From contig JAAFIF010000010.1 of the NCBI GenBank assembly GCA_013298625.1, positions 62,001 to 126,000 of the forward strand: a stretch of DNA of 64,000 bases. Direction: 5' to 3'. The number at the start of each line of letters is the position of its first letter. The first letter of the stretch is position 1. The notes beneath the pieces were generated by a model. It ran no database searches and was not told where the DNA came from. It saw only the letters and a list, made by a program, of their open reading frames with translations. Below, in pieces: positions 17,467-26,557 of the stretch. This stretch comes from Myxococcales bacterium (lineage in GTDB: Bacteria; Myxococcota_A; Polyangia; Polyangiales; Ga0077539). Both the position numbers and the translations under genes were made by a program.

Positions 17467-18734
17467 GCGGCGCGCTCCGCGGTCTCGGGCAGCGCTGCGG
17501 CGCGGCGGCGCACCGGCGCGGCGACGCGCTTGATCGCGGGTCGCTCGGCCCAGCTCAGCGCCGCGAGGATCGCGGTGACGAACACGATGGGCATTCGCTG
17601 CCTCAAGATCAGCCCGATGTTGGCCATCGTCGTGGCGTAGGCGACCGTCGCGGGGACGAGAAACGAGAAGAACTGAACGAGCGTCTGTCGGTCCTTCACG
17701 AAGAGCCTTCGACTCGAGAGGTACGCTCGGTAGATCAAGAAGTAGAAGATGAAGACGTCGATCTTGCCGAGGTGCAGGCCAAAGCTTCCGCCCTGCCAAG
17801 GAAACGGCGACGCGATGGTGTAGAGCAACTTCGGGCCGATGGCACCAAAAGGGTTTCCTCCGTCGTCGAAGCTCACGCCCGAGCCGCCTCGAGCGTTCCA
17901 ACTGGTTACGTTCGAGTCGTGCGAGTACTCGTACGTGTCGACCATGCGGCTCACTGCGCTCGACCGCATCGCGCCTCCGCCCACCGCAACAGCGACGAAC
18001 GCAATCGCTCCGACGATGGACAGCAGCTTACGAATCGGCGATCGGCTCTTGAGCCCGAGCAAACCCACGACGATCGGCACGCTGCACATGAACACCATGT
18101 AGAAGCGGACCAGCCACAGCCCCGTCAGCCAGACAACCAACAGCGCCGCCTGGACGACAGAGAAACGCTTGGCGATCCGCATGCTGCCGCTGAAGCTCAG
18201 CACGGTAAAAAACGCGACGAACCCGTCTTTGTAACTATCAGACGTATGAAACACAAAAGCAGGACTGAACAACACCAAAATCATCGAAGTAAACGCCCCG
18301 CGCTCGCTCGCTCCGAACTCGCGCGACGAGCGGTAAATCTCGAGCGACGTGAGGCAGCCGACGAGCGCCGCTAGCGCCGTGCAGCCCAGCGACGACTTGC
18401 CGTCGTTGAAGAAGTTGACCAGCGCAAACATATTGCAGATCAGCGCCGTCGACCCGATCTCGGGCATCATTGACTCTGTGACGAACACCACCCCGTGTCG
18501 CCGCCAGTAGTTCGCGATAATCGCCGCCCACTCTTCGTACTGAACAGAATCGCCGCCGCTGAAGCCGTGGCTGAAGAAAACTCCACTGCGAACGATGGTC
18601 AGATGAAAAACCAGCCTCGCGACGAACGCGAACAGAAGCACCGCGACGAGCATGTTCTGCTGCTTGCGATCGCCCACCATACGCGTCGTCGCGACCAAGA
18701 TCGACGCACAGAGGAGGATCAGCAGCAGCGCCAT
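17463..18734 (-). CDS. Wzy/EpsG-like polysaccharide polymerase candidate
   Basis: The 423-residue integral membrane protein has about ten hydrophobic segments and larger loops carrying MPEIGSTALICNMF, HTSDSYKDGF and DSNVTSWNARGGSGVSFDDGG. Size and position between AsnB and a GT4 fit an O-antigen/capsule polymerase, a family with very low sequence identity. It ends in an Arg-rich cytoplasmic tail. Coupled to the GT4 downstream by a 4-base overlap and four bases from the asnB stop. An alternative is a membrane glycosyltransferase. Confidence 0.65.
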   Translation of the reverse strand: MALLLILLCASILVATTRMVGDRKQQNMLVAVLLFAFVARLVFHLTIVRSGVFFSHGFSGGDSVQYEEWAAIIANYWRRHGVVFVTESMMPEIGSTALICNMFALVNFFNDGKSSLGCTALAALVGCLTSLEIYRSSREFGASERGAFTSMILVLFSPAFVFHTSDSYKDGFVAFFTVLSFSGSMRIAKRFSVVQAALLVVWLTGLWLVRFYMVFMCSVPIVVGLLGLKSRSPIRKLLSIVGAIAFVAVAVGGGAMRSSAVSRMVDTYEYSHDSNVTSWNARGGSGVSFDDGGNPFGAIGPKLLYTIASPFPWQGGSFGLHLGKIDVFIFYFLIYRAYLSSRRLFVKDRQTLVQFFSFLVPATVAYATTMANIGLILRQRMPIVFVTAILAALSWAERPAIKRVAAPVRRRAAALPETAERAA

Positions 18735-18738
18735 GGCG

Positions 18739-20649
18739 TCAGCCCACCTGGTCCGCGACGACGCCGGACGGTCGAGCGACGCGCCCAGCGCGCAGCTGCC
18801 GCAGCCAGATTTCGATCGTGAGCAAGAGCCACAGCCGCTGTCCGTTGTCAGCGCGGTGCTCGAAGTGCGCGTCGAGCAGCGAGCGCACGTAGCCGACGTC
18901 GAGATAGTCGTAGAGGCTCGCGCCAGGACGAAGGTAATCGCTCACGAACTCGCGCAGCTCGCCGCGAAACCAGCTTCCGAGCGGCACGCCGAACCCCATC
19001 TTGCCCCGACGAAAAATCTGCTTGGGAAGCAGCGAGCGAAACGCGTTTTTCAGCAGCCACTTCATGTTCAGGCCCCGCCGGCGATAGCGATTGGGGAGCC
19101 GAGCAGCGTATTCAATGAGCGCGGTGTCGAGAAACGGCGACCGGACTTCGAGCGAATGCAGCATCGACGAGCGGTCGGCTTTCACGAGCAGGTCGTACGG
19201 AAGGTATCCCTCGAAGTTGTGCTGCAGGATACGCGAGAGATCGCTCGCCGCAGAATTGTCGGCAAAAATCTTCTCGTTCCACTCGTACGGCTCACGAAGA
19301 GAGACTGCGCCGTGAAGGTCGCGTCGAACAATCGAGGCGAGGTCGTCGCCGAAATAGCTATTCCAAAGGACCATTCGCTGGTCGATCGGCTGTGCCGCGA
19401 CGCCGAGAAAACGCTTCGCCCGCACCGAGAGCGACTTCATGTTGTCGCCACCGGGAATCTTCTGGGCGATCTTCGACCCGAGCGCGAGCAGCGCGCTCGG
19501 GAGCATCCCCGCAGCTTCTCCGGCAAGAAACCGAGAGTATCCGCAGAACAGCTCGTCTCCACCGTCCCCCGTCAGCGCCACCGTCACGTGCTGCCTCGTG
19601 AGACGCGACACGATCGACGTCGGGATCGCCGAAGAGTCTCCGAAAGGGCCGTCGTGCACCCATACGAGCTCCTCGATCAAATCGAACGCGGAAGGCTCGA
19701 CGATGAACTCCGTGTGGTCCGTCTTGAACGCCTTCGCTGCCAGTCGAGCGTAGCTCGTCTCGTCGAACCGAGCGTCCCCTGAGAACCCGATCGAGAACGT
19801 CTTCACTGGCCTCGACGAGGCCTTTGCCATCACGCCCACGACGATCGTCGAATCGATGCCGCCCGACAAAAACGCGCCGAGCGGGACGTCCGCCTCCAAT
19901 CGACGCAGCACCGCCGCTTCGACCAGCTCGCGCACGCGGTGCTCCGCGGTCGCCTGGTCGTCCTCGATCGGCGCCATCGCAAACGGCGCTGTCCAAAACC
20001 GCTCGGTCTTCGCGACGCCAGCTTCGGTCACGACCATCTTCGTCGCCGGCGCGAGCTGCTCTACCCCTCGCAGCATGGTTCGCGGCGCCTGCGTGTAGCC
20101 CATCACGAGCAATGACGGAAACGCGCTCGGGTCGACCTCTGCATCGACGCCCGACGCGAGCAGCGCCTTCTGTTCAGAAGCAAAACGAAATCCTCCCCCT
20201 CGCGTCGTAAAAAAGAGCGGTTTCTTTCCTGCCCGATCGCGCGCGAGCAGCGCGCGGCGGCGACCTCGATCGAGCAAGCAGAACGCGAACATCCCATCGA
20301 GTCGCTCGACGATCGCGTCGCCCCACGCTCGGTAGCCCTCGAGGATCACCTCGGTGTCCGACCGCCCGCGAAACGAGTGGCCGAGCGCCACCAGCTCGTC
20401 CCGAAGCGCGTGGTGATTGTAGATCTCCCCGTTGAACACCAGCACGATGTCGCCGTCACCGCTCGCCATCGGCTGCGCGCCCGCGGCGGACAGATCGATG
20501 ATCGAGAGCCTGTTGTGCCCGAGGACGCAATCGTCACGCTCGAACAAGCCCTGCGCGTCCGGGCCACGGTGCGATTGCGCTCTCAGCGCAGCGCGAGCAT
20601 CCACGCGAGCGAGATCAGGAACGAACAGAGCGCCGAAAATTCCACACAT
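18739..20649 (-). CDS. asnB: asparagine-synthetase-type glutamine amidotransferase
   Basis: The 636-residue enzyme has an intact class II glutaminase domain (nucleophile Cys2 in MCGIFGAL, SHRGPDAQG, VFNGEIYNH, GRSDTEV) followed by an ATP-pyrophosphatase domain with the SGGIDS loop (AFLSGGIDSTIVVG). It makes ammonia from glutamine and uses ATP to amidate a carboxylate, either aspartate or a sugar acid in polysaccharide loci. The glutaminase is complete, unlike the lasso cyclase C proteins that usually lose it. Neighbours are wecA and Wzy-like genes, so a sugar-amidation role is plausible. Confidence 0.93.
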   Translation of the reverse strand: MCGIFGALFVPDLARVDARAALRAQSHRGPDAQGLFERDDCVLGHNRLSIIDLSAAGAQPMASGDGDIVLVFNGEIYNHHALRDELVALGHSFRGRSDTEVILEGYRAWGDAIVERLDGMFAFCLLDRGRRRALLARDRAGKKPLFFTTRGGGFRFASEQKALLASGVDAEVDPSAFPSLLVMGYTQAPRTMLRGVEQLAPATKMVVTEAGVAKTERFWTAPFAMAPIEDDQATAEHRVRELVEAAVLRRLEADVPLGAFLSGGIDSTIVVGVMAKASSRPVKTFSIGFSGDARFDETSYARLAAKAFKTDHTEFIVEPSAFDLIEELVWVHDGPFGDSSAIPTSIVSRLTRQHVTVALTGDGGDELFCGYSRFLAGEAAGMLPSALLALGSKIAQKIPGGDNMKSLSVRAKRFLGVAAQPIDQRMVLWNSYFGDDLASIVRRDLHGAVSLREPYEWNEKIFADNSAASDLSRILQHNFEGYLPYDLLVKADRSSMLHSLEVRSPFLDTALIEYAARLPNRYRRRGLNMKWLLKNAFRSLLPKQIFRRGKMGFGVPLGSWFRGELREFVSDYLRPGASLYDYLDVGYVRSLLDAHFEHRADNGQRLWLLLTIEIWLRQLRAGRVARPSGVVADQVG

Positions 20650-20672
20650 TCAGTCGGGGTCCTTGAAGAGCA

Positions 20673-22163
20673 TCATACTGGGCGGAGATGCCCCGAGCGG
20701 GAGGACTTGCGCAAGCGCTCGCGGCGTCCAAATGCGTACGCAGTCGCGTCGCAGACCAGCTGAAGCAGAATTTCAGCTTGAGGAGAAACACCCCCGTCCG
20801 CGCTATCGACGAAGAACGTCAGCTCGTAGCCGCTGTCGTTCTCGTCCTTGAACGAAAACTGTGCCGTCGCGGCCTCGCGCTCGCGACCGCCCACCTTGGG
20901 GGATTCCCAACGCCAACGTCGTGGATCGCCTTCCTTCGCGTCGGCGGGCCGAAGCTCGACCGCCAGCAGATCGACGTCCTCTGCGAGCTCTTGCAGCAAG
21001 GGACGCACGTCCTCCGGCGCGCGCGCATCGTGGATCCGCGCGATCGCGATCGGGACCAGCTTGCGAAGCGACTCCGTGAGCACGTCGCGCTGACGCGACT
21101 CTCGTCGGGCGATCGCCGAGGTGAAATACCGCGTAAACCGCACGACCGACACGAGCGTCGCCGTGAGCACCAACAGCGCCAGCCCGATCTGCCACGAGCG
21201 CCCCAGGTGCACGACCAGCGCGATCGCTGTAAACACCATGCTGAGCGCGTACAGCACCAGCACCGCGCGGCGGTGGGTCAGCCCGAGGTCGAGCAGACGA
21301 TGATGAAGGTGCCCTCGATCCGCCGAGAAGATCGACCGACGCTCGAGGAAGCGCCGCATCATCGCGAGCAGCATGTCCATCAGCGGCAAGCCGAGCGCGA
21401 GCAGCGGGACGAGGATCGCGATGGCCGTTGGGCTCTTCTGCGACGACGAGCCCAAGAGAGACATCGTCGCGAGGACGTAGCCGAGAAACAGGCTCCCCGA
21501 GTCGCCCATGAAGATCGTCGCGGGGTTGAAGTTGTAGATGAGAAACCCGAGGATCGCCCCGGCCAGCGCGACGCTGAACAGGCAAATCATCAGGTTGTGG
21601 CTCATCACCGCGACGACGAAGTTCGTGACGCACGCAAAGAAGGCCACTCCGCCCGCGAGGCCGTCGAGGCCGTCGATCAGGTTGAGCGCGTTCGAGACCG
21701 CGGCGATCCAGAGCACCGTCGCCGGAAGCGACAGCCAGCCGAGCGAAACCTCTCCCAAGACAGGCAGCGCGAGCGACCCGATGCGAAGCCCTCCAGCGTA
21801 CGCGATGCAGGCCGCGATGCTCTGCACGAGCAGCTTACGCTTGGCGCCGACTCCCGAGACGTCGTCGACGAAGCCGAGGACCGCCATCACGACCGCGCCC
21901 GCAAGCAGCCCCGCGAGCAGCGAGCCGTGCCGCGCGAGCTCTACCCGCGCAAAGCCGGTCCGAAGCAAGAACAGCGCGGCGAGGGGCGCCATGAACCCGA
22001 TCACAATGGCCACGCCGCCGAGCCGCGGGACGCGGCGCGTGTGCACCCTGCGAGCAGTCGGCTCGTCCACGGCGCCCGCGGCGAGCGCGAAGTGGCGCAC
22101 CAGGGGCGTCAGCGCGGCGGTCACGACCAGCGCCGTCACGAAAGCGATCGCAATGCTGTACAT
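20673..22163 (-). CDS. wecA: undecaprenyl-phosphate N-acetylhexosamine-1-P transferase, extended
   Basis: The 496-residue polytopic membrane enzyme of the MraY/WecA family adds a sugar-1-phosphate to undecaprenyl phosphate to begin a surface polysaccharide. It shows LGFVDDVSGVGAKRK, NALNLIDGLDGLAGG and GDSGSLFLGY, with the cytoplasmic His motif HLHHRLLD typical of the WecA group. Bacterial members are usually 320-360 residues; here about 130 extra residues form a soluble C-terminal domain, DVDLLAVELRPADAKEG onward, of unknown role. The start is ATG 22163. Confidence 0.92.
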   Translation of the reverse strand: MYSIAIAFVTALVVTAALTPLVRHFALAAGAVDEPTARRVHTRRVPRLGGVAIVIGFMAPLAALFLLRTGFARVELARHGSLLAGLLAGAVVMAVLGFVDDVSGVGAKRKLLVQSIAACIAYAGGLRIGSLALPVLGEVSLGWLSLPATVLWIAAVSNALNLIDGLDGLAGGVAFFACVTNFVVAVMSHNLMICLFSVALAGAILGFLIYNFNPATIFMGDSGSLFLGYVLATMSLLGSSSQKSPTAIAILVPLLALGLPLMDMLLAMMRRFLERRSIFSADRGHLHHRLLDLGLTHRRAVLVLYALSMVFTAIALVVHLGRSWQIGLALLVLTATLVSVVRFTRYFTSAIARRESRQRDVLTESLRKLVPIAIARIHDARAPEDVRPLLQELAEDVDLLAVELRPADAKEGDPRRWRWESPKVGGREREAATAQFSFKDENDSGYELTFFVDSADGGVSPQAEILLQLVCDATAYAFGRRERLRKSSRSGHLRPV

Positions 22164-22320
22164 GGCCGTCTACTCGCGCCTCTGATCCCTTTACGTCACC
22201 AACACCGCCTGCGCGCGCGATCTCATCGTGGTCCCCGGCTCAGTTGCGCGGGAATTCAGCGCTGTTCACCGATGATCGGCATCGCAGAGCCGCGCTTCGC
22301 GACATCGAGCCCGCTTGCCT

Positions 22321-23331
22321 TTAGAACAAGCGCTTCGACCAGGTGTCCGGGGTCTTCTCGTTCACGATCTCGAGCTCGAGGTGATACTTGAACGGGCGCA
22401 CGCCGCGGGCTTTGATCCAGTCGATCATCTGCTGCAAGCCCTCTTCGAGCTTGACCTTGGGGTTGTACGCGAGCAGCGATCGAGCCTTGTCCGCCGAGCA
22501 ATTTGCCAGGTGAACCTCCTGCGGACGACCTTTTGTGTACTTGATCTCGAGAGGAAAGTTCAGAAGCCGCGCGGTCACCACCGCCAGGTCGTTGATCGTA
22601 ATGAACTCGTCGTCGGGGCCAATGTTGAAGACCTGACGATTGCACTCTGGATCGAACGCCATTTGCTTGAGCGGCGCGACGTCGTCCGAGACGAAGCTGA
22701 AGCAGCGCATCTGCGTCCCGTCTCCGTAGATGTACGGCTGCCGCCCCTGCAGCATCATGTTGATGAAGATGCTGGCGACGTTGCGGTAGGGGTCGTCGTA
22801 CTTCTGCCGCGGGCCGATGATGTTGTGCGGCACCGCGACGACCCACTCCATCCCGTGGGTGTCCGCGAGGTTCTGCAGCAGCAGCTCGGACATGTACTTG
22901 CCGATGCCGTACGGGTCCTGCGGCTTGGGCGTGAGGTCCTCGGTGAAGGGGATCTTGTTGGTCCCGTAGCGCGCCATCGACGAGCACATCACGAAGCGGC
23001 GGCACTTGTTTGCCACGGCGGCAGAGATCATCGCAGTGGAGGCCGTCACGATGTTCTGCGTGATCATGTGCGGCGAGAACACGCTCAGGCCTTCGTACGC
23101 CGTCGCCGCGCAGTGGTAGACGATGTCGACGCCCTTCAGGTGCTCTTTGAGCCACGCGAAGTCGTTGCAGTCGACCTGATGAAACTCGACGCCGGCCGGG
23201 ACGTTGTCCATGTAGCCGCCGATCATGTTGTCGATCCCGATGACCTCGTGCCCGTCCGCGAGAAACGCGTCCGCGAGGTGACTGCCGAGAAAGCCCGCGA
23301 CGCCTGAGATGAAAATGCGCTGCTTCTGCAC
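22321..23331 (-). CDS. NAD-dependent nucleotide-sugar epimerase/dehydratase
   Basis: The 336-residue extended short-chain dehydrogenase has FISGVAGFLGSHLADAF as NAD site, CSSMARYG and the catalytic Tyr/Lys in DPYGIGKYMSE. It is related to UDP-glucose 4-epimerases and WbpP-like epimerases. It starts at GTG 23331 because GGAGG (23339-23343) lies seven bases upstream; the longer upstream reading has no support. It probably provides an activated sugar for the locus. The exact conversion, 4-epimerisation or dehydration, is unresolved. Confidence 0.9.
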   Translation of the reverse strand: MQKQRIFISGVAGFLGSHLADAFLADGHEVIGIDNMIGGYMDNVPAGVEFHQVDCNDFAWLKEHLKGVDIVYHCAATAYEGLSVFSPHMITQNIVTASTAMISAAVANKCRRFVMCSSMARYGTNKIPFTEDLTPKPQDPYGIGKYMSELLLQNLADTHGMEWVVAVPHNIIGPRQKYDDPYRNVASIFINMMLQGRQPYIYGDGTQMRCFSFVSDDVAPLKQMAFDPECNRQVFNIGPDDEFITINDLAVVTARLLNFPLEIKYTKGRPQEVHLANCSADKARSLLAYNPKVKLEEGLQQMIDWIKARGVRPFKYHLELEIVNEKTPDTWSKRLF

Positions 23332-23338
23332 GAAGATG

Positions 23339-23343
23339 CCTCC
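23339..23343 (-). promoter_or_regulatory. ribosome binding site for epimerase
   Basis: GGAGG on the minus strand lies seven bases from the GTG at 23331 and decides the start codon. Confidence 0.75.
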
Positions 23344-23409
23344 GAAGAACGAACCGTCGCAACGTTGGTGGCGCGAGCGCCGACCGGGATTCAACCGCGC
23401 GCGCCGAGC

Positions 23410-24360
23410 TCAGCCGCGCAGCTTGGGGTGAGCGTCAGCGCCCGGCGCCTCGATCGCGGCCGACCGCATCTTGTACGCGAGCTCGATCGACGGACGGACG
23501 TCGTCCAGCCCGAAGCCCTTGCCGTCGAGCACGCCCTTGTAAACAACGGTGTGCAGGTCCGTGAAGCCCTCGGAGAACTCGATCTCGGTCCCGTCCACGG
23601 TGATCGATCGAAACGTCGCGCGACCGCCAGGCTCTGGCACAAACGGAAGATCCGCCGAGTCCACGGACAAGAACCACTTCACGTTGGCGCGCTCGAGCGC
23701 GATCTGCCCCGCCATCTTGCGCGACTGCGACAAGTGCACGCTCTGCGACTGCACGCCGCCGAAGAGCCACACGAGCAGGTCGAAGAAGTGAATTCCAATG
23801 TTCGTCGGAATGCCTCCCGACTTGTCCGGAGAGCCCTTCCACGACACGTCGTACCAGCTGCCTCGCGAGGTGATGTACGTGAGCACCACGTCGTGGGGTT
23901 TCGTGAGGCGCTCGGCGAGCAGCTTCTCGCGCAGCTCGATGAGCTTCGGGTGCACGCGAAGCTGCAGCACCGTGTAGATCCTGTGCCCCGTCTCTTCTTC
24001 GAGCTCGCGGAGGGGATCGATGTTCCACGGGTTGATCACCAGGGGCTTCTCGCAGATCACGTCGGCGCCCACGCGCAGCCCGAGGCGACAGTGCGCGTCG
24101 TGCAGGTAGTTCGGCGAGCACACCGTCAGGTACTGCACTCGGTCCGACTCGGGACCGCGCCGGAGCTTCTCGAGGTAGCGATCGAAGCGCTCCACCTCCG
24201 TGAAGAACCGCACTCCGAACGAGTACTGGTCGAGGATTCCCACGGAGTCCTTCGGGTCCACCGCGGCCACCAACCGGTTGCCCGTGTCGCGAATTGCCCG
24301 CAAATGTCTGGGGGCGATGTAGCCACCCACGCCCGTGATAGCGAAGTTCTTCTGTGTCAT
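23410..24360 (-). CDS. wlbA: UDP-GlcNAc acid 3-dehydrogenase, WlbA/WbpB type
   Basis: The 316-residue Gfo/Idh/MocA oxidoreductase follows the WlbA signature closely: FAITGVGGYIAPRHLRAIRDTGN, SPNYLHDAHCRLGLR, the EKPLV catalytic Lys (K105) and NPWNIDPL. WlbA oxidises C3 of UDP-N-acetylglucosaminuronic acid as part of the UDP-2,3-diacetamido sugar acid route. The next enzymes would be a PLP aminotransferase (WbpE type) and an acetyltransferase (WbpD type). The only DegT gene in the window is at 51565. Divergent from the GT4 at 24497. Confidence 0.92.
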   Translation of the reverse strand: MTQKNFAITGVGGYIAPRHLRAIRDTGNRLVAAVDPKDSVGILDQYSFGVRFFTEVERFDRYLEKLRRGPESDRVQYLTVCSPNYLHDAHCRLGLRVGADVICEKPLVINPWNIDPLRELEEETGHRIYTVLQLRVHPKLIELREKLLAERLTKPHDVVLTYITSRGSWYDVSWKGSPDKSGGIPTNIGIHFFDLLVWLFGGVQSQSVHLSQSRKMAGQIALERANVKWFLSVDSADLPFVPEPGGRATFRSITVDGTEIEFSEGFTDLHTVVYKGVLDGKGFGLDDVRPSIELAYKMRSAAIEAPGADAHPKLRG

Positions 24361-24496
24361 CGGTCGAGAAAGCGCTTCAATTGCGCCGTTGAGAGAGGCG
24401 CGGACCCTATCACGCTTTCGCCTCCGCGCTATCAGCCTCGACGACCGCGCCCTGTTGGCCGTTGCGCGCTCCGCCCGCGCATGCCATCACCGCGCC

Positions 24497-25762
24497 GTGC
24501 AACGGTCTTCGCCGCAGTCTCGTCGGCCCCGCCGCGTTGTGTACATCTCGTACGACGGCATGAGCGACGCGCTCGGCGCCAGCCAGGTCCTGCCGTACGT
24601 CGAAGGCCTCGCCCGACGCGGACACCAGTTCGAGCTCGTGTCCTTCGAAAAACCAGGAAACCGCCTGGCCTTTCGCGAGCAGCTCTCGCCCGGCGTCCGA
24701 TGGACCGCCCTGCGCTACCACCGCACGCCCACCGTCCCCGCCACCGCTTTCGACATGGCGCAAGGCGCGCTCACAGCCACGCTCAACGCCCTCGCCGTAC
24801 GCGCGGATTTCATTCACACGCGCTCGTACGTCTCGGCCACCCTCGCCCTGCCGCTCGTGCTCGCCGCGCGCCGCCCGCTGCTCTTCGACACCCGCGGCTT
24901 GTGGCCTGAAGAGCGCGTCGACGGCAACCTCTGGTCGCGCGAAGGAAGCATCTACAAGAGCGCAGTGCGCGTCGAGCAAACGCTCTTCGCCCGCGCAGAC
25001 GCCGTCACCGTCCTCACCAACAACGTCAAAGACTACCTTCGCAACGAGTACCCGCACCGAGCCGCCTTGCGCGCGCCGATCACCGTGATCCCCACGTGCG
25101 CAGACCTCGATTTGTTTCACCCCGAAGGCCCCGCTGACGAAGAGGTCGCGCCCCTCGTCGGCGCGGCAAAGACCCTCGCGTACGTCGGCTCCATCGGGAC
25201 CTGGTACATGGCCGAAGAGATGGCCCGCTTCTACCTCGCGTGGCGCAACGCGGTCGCGCCGAGCCCCGCGCGGTTTCTCGTCGTCACCCGCGATGACCCC
25301 GCGCCGATGCGCGCTGTGCTCGCCGCGCACGGCGTCGAGCACGAGCTCGTCCACCGCGCAGCGCAGCGCGAGCGCGTCGCGAAGCTCCTGCGTTGCTCGA
25401 CCGCCGCGCTCTCGTTTGTGCGAGAGAGCTTGTCGAAGCGGGCGAGCGCCCCGACGAAAATCGGCGAATACCTCGGCTGCGGCGTTCCCGTGGTCGGATC
25501 CGCGATCGGCGACGCCAGGCTCGTGCTCGCCGAGCCGGGCGCAGGTCTGCTCATCGAGCAGTTCGACGACGCTTCGCTCGCCCGCGCAGCACAGCAACTC
25601 GCCGCCCTCAGCGCAGCGCCCGATCGCGTCGCCCGCACCCGCGCAGCGGCCGAACGTTGGTTCTCTCTCGAGCGCGCCGTCGACGCGTACGACGAGCTGT
25701 ACACCGCGATGCCCGCGCACCACGGAGCGCCCGTAGCCCGCAGAGATCGCGGCTGGCCGTAA
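24497..25762 (+). CDS. GT4 glycosyltransferase
   Basis: The product is about 421 residues, a GT-B glycosyltransferase. It has an N-terminal VVYISYDGMSDALGASQVLPY, a TRSYVSA linker and a C-terminal site with APTKIGEYLGCGVPVVGSAIGDA. GTG 24497 is used as start because the protein just after it begins the fold, but GTG 24540 and upstream codons remain possible and no strong ribosome site is visible. Divergent from the WlbA gene. Probably adds one sugar to the lipid-linked repeat of the locus. Confidence 0.85.
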   Translation: MQRSSPQSRRPRRVVYISYDGMSDALGASQVLPYVEGLARRGHQFELVSFEKPGNRLAFREQLSPGVRWTALRYHRTPTVPATAFDMAQGALTATLNALAVRADFIHTRSYVSATLALPLVLAARRPLLFDTRGLWPEERVDGNLWSREGSIYKSAVRVEQTLFARADAVTVLTNNVKDYLRNEYPHRAALRAPITVIPTCADLDLFHPEGPADEEVAPLVGAAKTLAYVGSIGTWYMAEEMARFYLAWRNAVAPSPARFLVVTRDDPAPMRAVLAAHGVEHELVHRAAQRERVAKLLRCSTAALSFVRESLSKRASAPTKIGEYLGCGVPVVGSAIGDARLVLAEPGAGLLIEQFDDASLARAAQQLAALSAAPDRVARTRAAAERWFSLERAVDAYDELYTAMPAHHGAPVARRDRGWP

Positions 25763-25765
25763 GGC

Positions 25766-26557
25766 ATGTTCTTCGCGCTGTCCAAGCTCATCGACGCGCT
25801 CTTGAGCCCTCTGTGGTGGGCGCTGCTGCTCGGCGCGTTCGGGCTGCGTTGGCGAGGCAAAGAGCCGGGCAGAGTCCGCAAGTGGGCCGCGCGATCGGGC
25901 GTCGCGGCGCTGGTCTTGTTCTCGCTCGGCCACGTCTCGTTCGCCCTGCTGCGATCACTCGAAGCCACGTCCATGACGACCCTGCGCGACGACGACGCCC
26001 CCTTCGACGCCGTCGTCGTGCTCGGAGGAATCGTCGACGAGCACGCCATGCGCTCGTCCAGCGACCCACCGTCGCTCAACGACAACGTCGAGCGCGTGCT
26101 CGAAGCCGTGCGTCTCGTGCGACGAGGCCGGGCGAGAAACGTCCTCATCGCAGCAGGGTCGCTCGCGCCATCGCCTTCGCGCCCCGTCGAAGCGCACGTG
26201 CTGCGCGCGATGCTCCGCGAGTGGGGGGTCGACGATCAGCGCGTCGCCATCGATGACCGCTCGCGCAACACCCGCGAAAACGCGGTCGAATCGGCGCGCA
26301 TCGCCCGAGAGCGAGGATGGAGCAGGCTCGTCGTCGTCACCAGCGCGTTTCATGGACGCAGAGCGCGAGGCTGCTTTCGAGCGGTCGGCCTCGACCCGCG
26401 CTGGTTGATCGCCGATCGGCGAGCGCCGGTCCACGCGCGGTGGACGTCGGCGGACGGGTGGATTCCACGAGCGAAAAACCTGGCTCTCAGCGAGATGGTG
26501 CTCCGCGAGATGGCCGGCTGGTGGATCTACCGAGCGCAGGGCTACGCCCGTCCCTGA
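25766..26557 (+). CDS. YdcF/ElyC-like DUF218 protein
   Basis: The 263-residue product has an N-terminal hydrophobic part (WWALLLGAFGL, AALVLFSLGHVSFALL) and a DUF218 domain: DAVVVLGG, a helix with RVLEAVRLVRRGRA, a NTRENA core and VVVTSAFHGRRARGCFRAVG. Relatives affect envelope polysaccharide and peptidoglycan metabolism, mechanism unclear. It follows the GT4 gene after three bases. Its last 16 bases overlap the 3' end of the convergent ABC gene. Confidence 0.87.
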   Translation: MFFALSKLIDALLSPLWWALLLGAFGLRWRGKEPGRVRKWAARSGVAALVLFSLGHVSFALLRSLEATSMTTLRDDDAPFDAVVVLGGIVDEHAMRSSSDPPSLNDNVERVLEAVRLVRRGRARNVLIAAGSLAPSPSRPVEAHVLRAMLREWGVDDQRVAIDDRSRNTRENAVESARIARERGWSRLVVVTSAFHGRRARGCFRAVGLDPRWLIADRRAPVHARWTSADGWIPRAKNLALSEMVLREMAGWWIYRAQGYARP

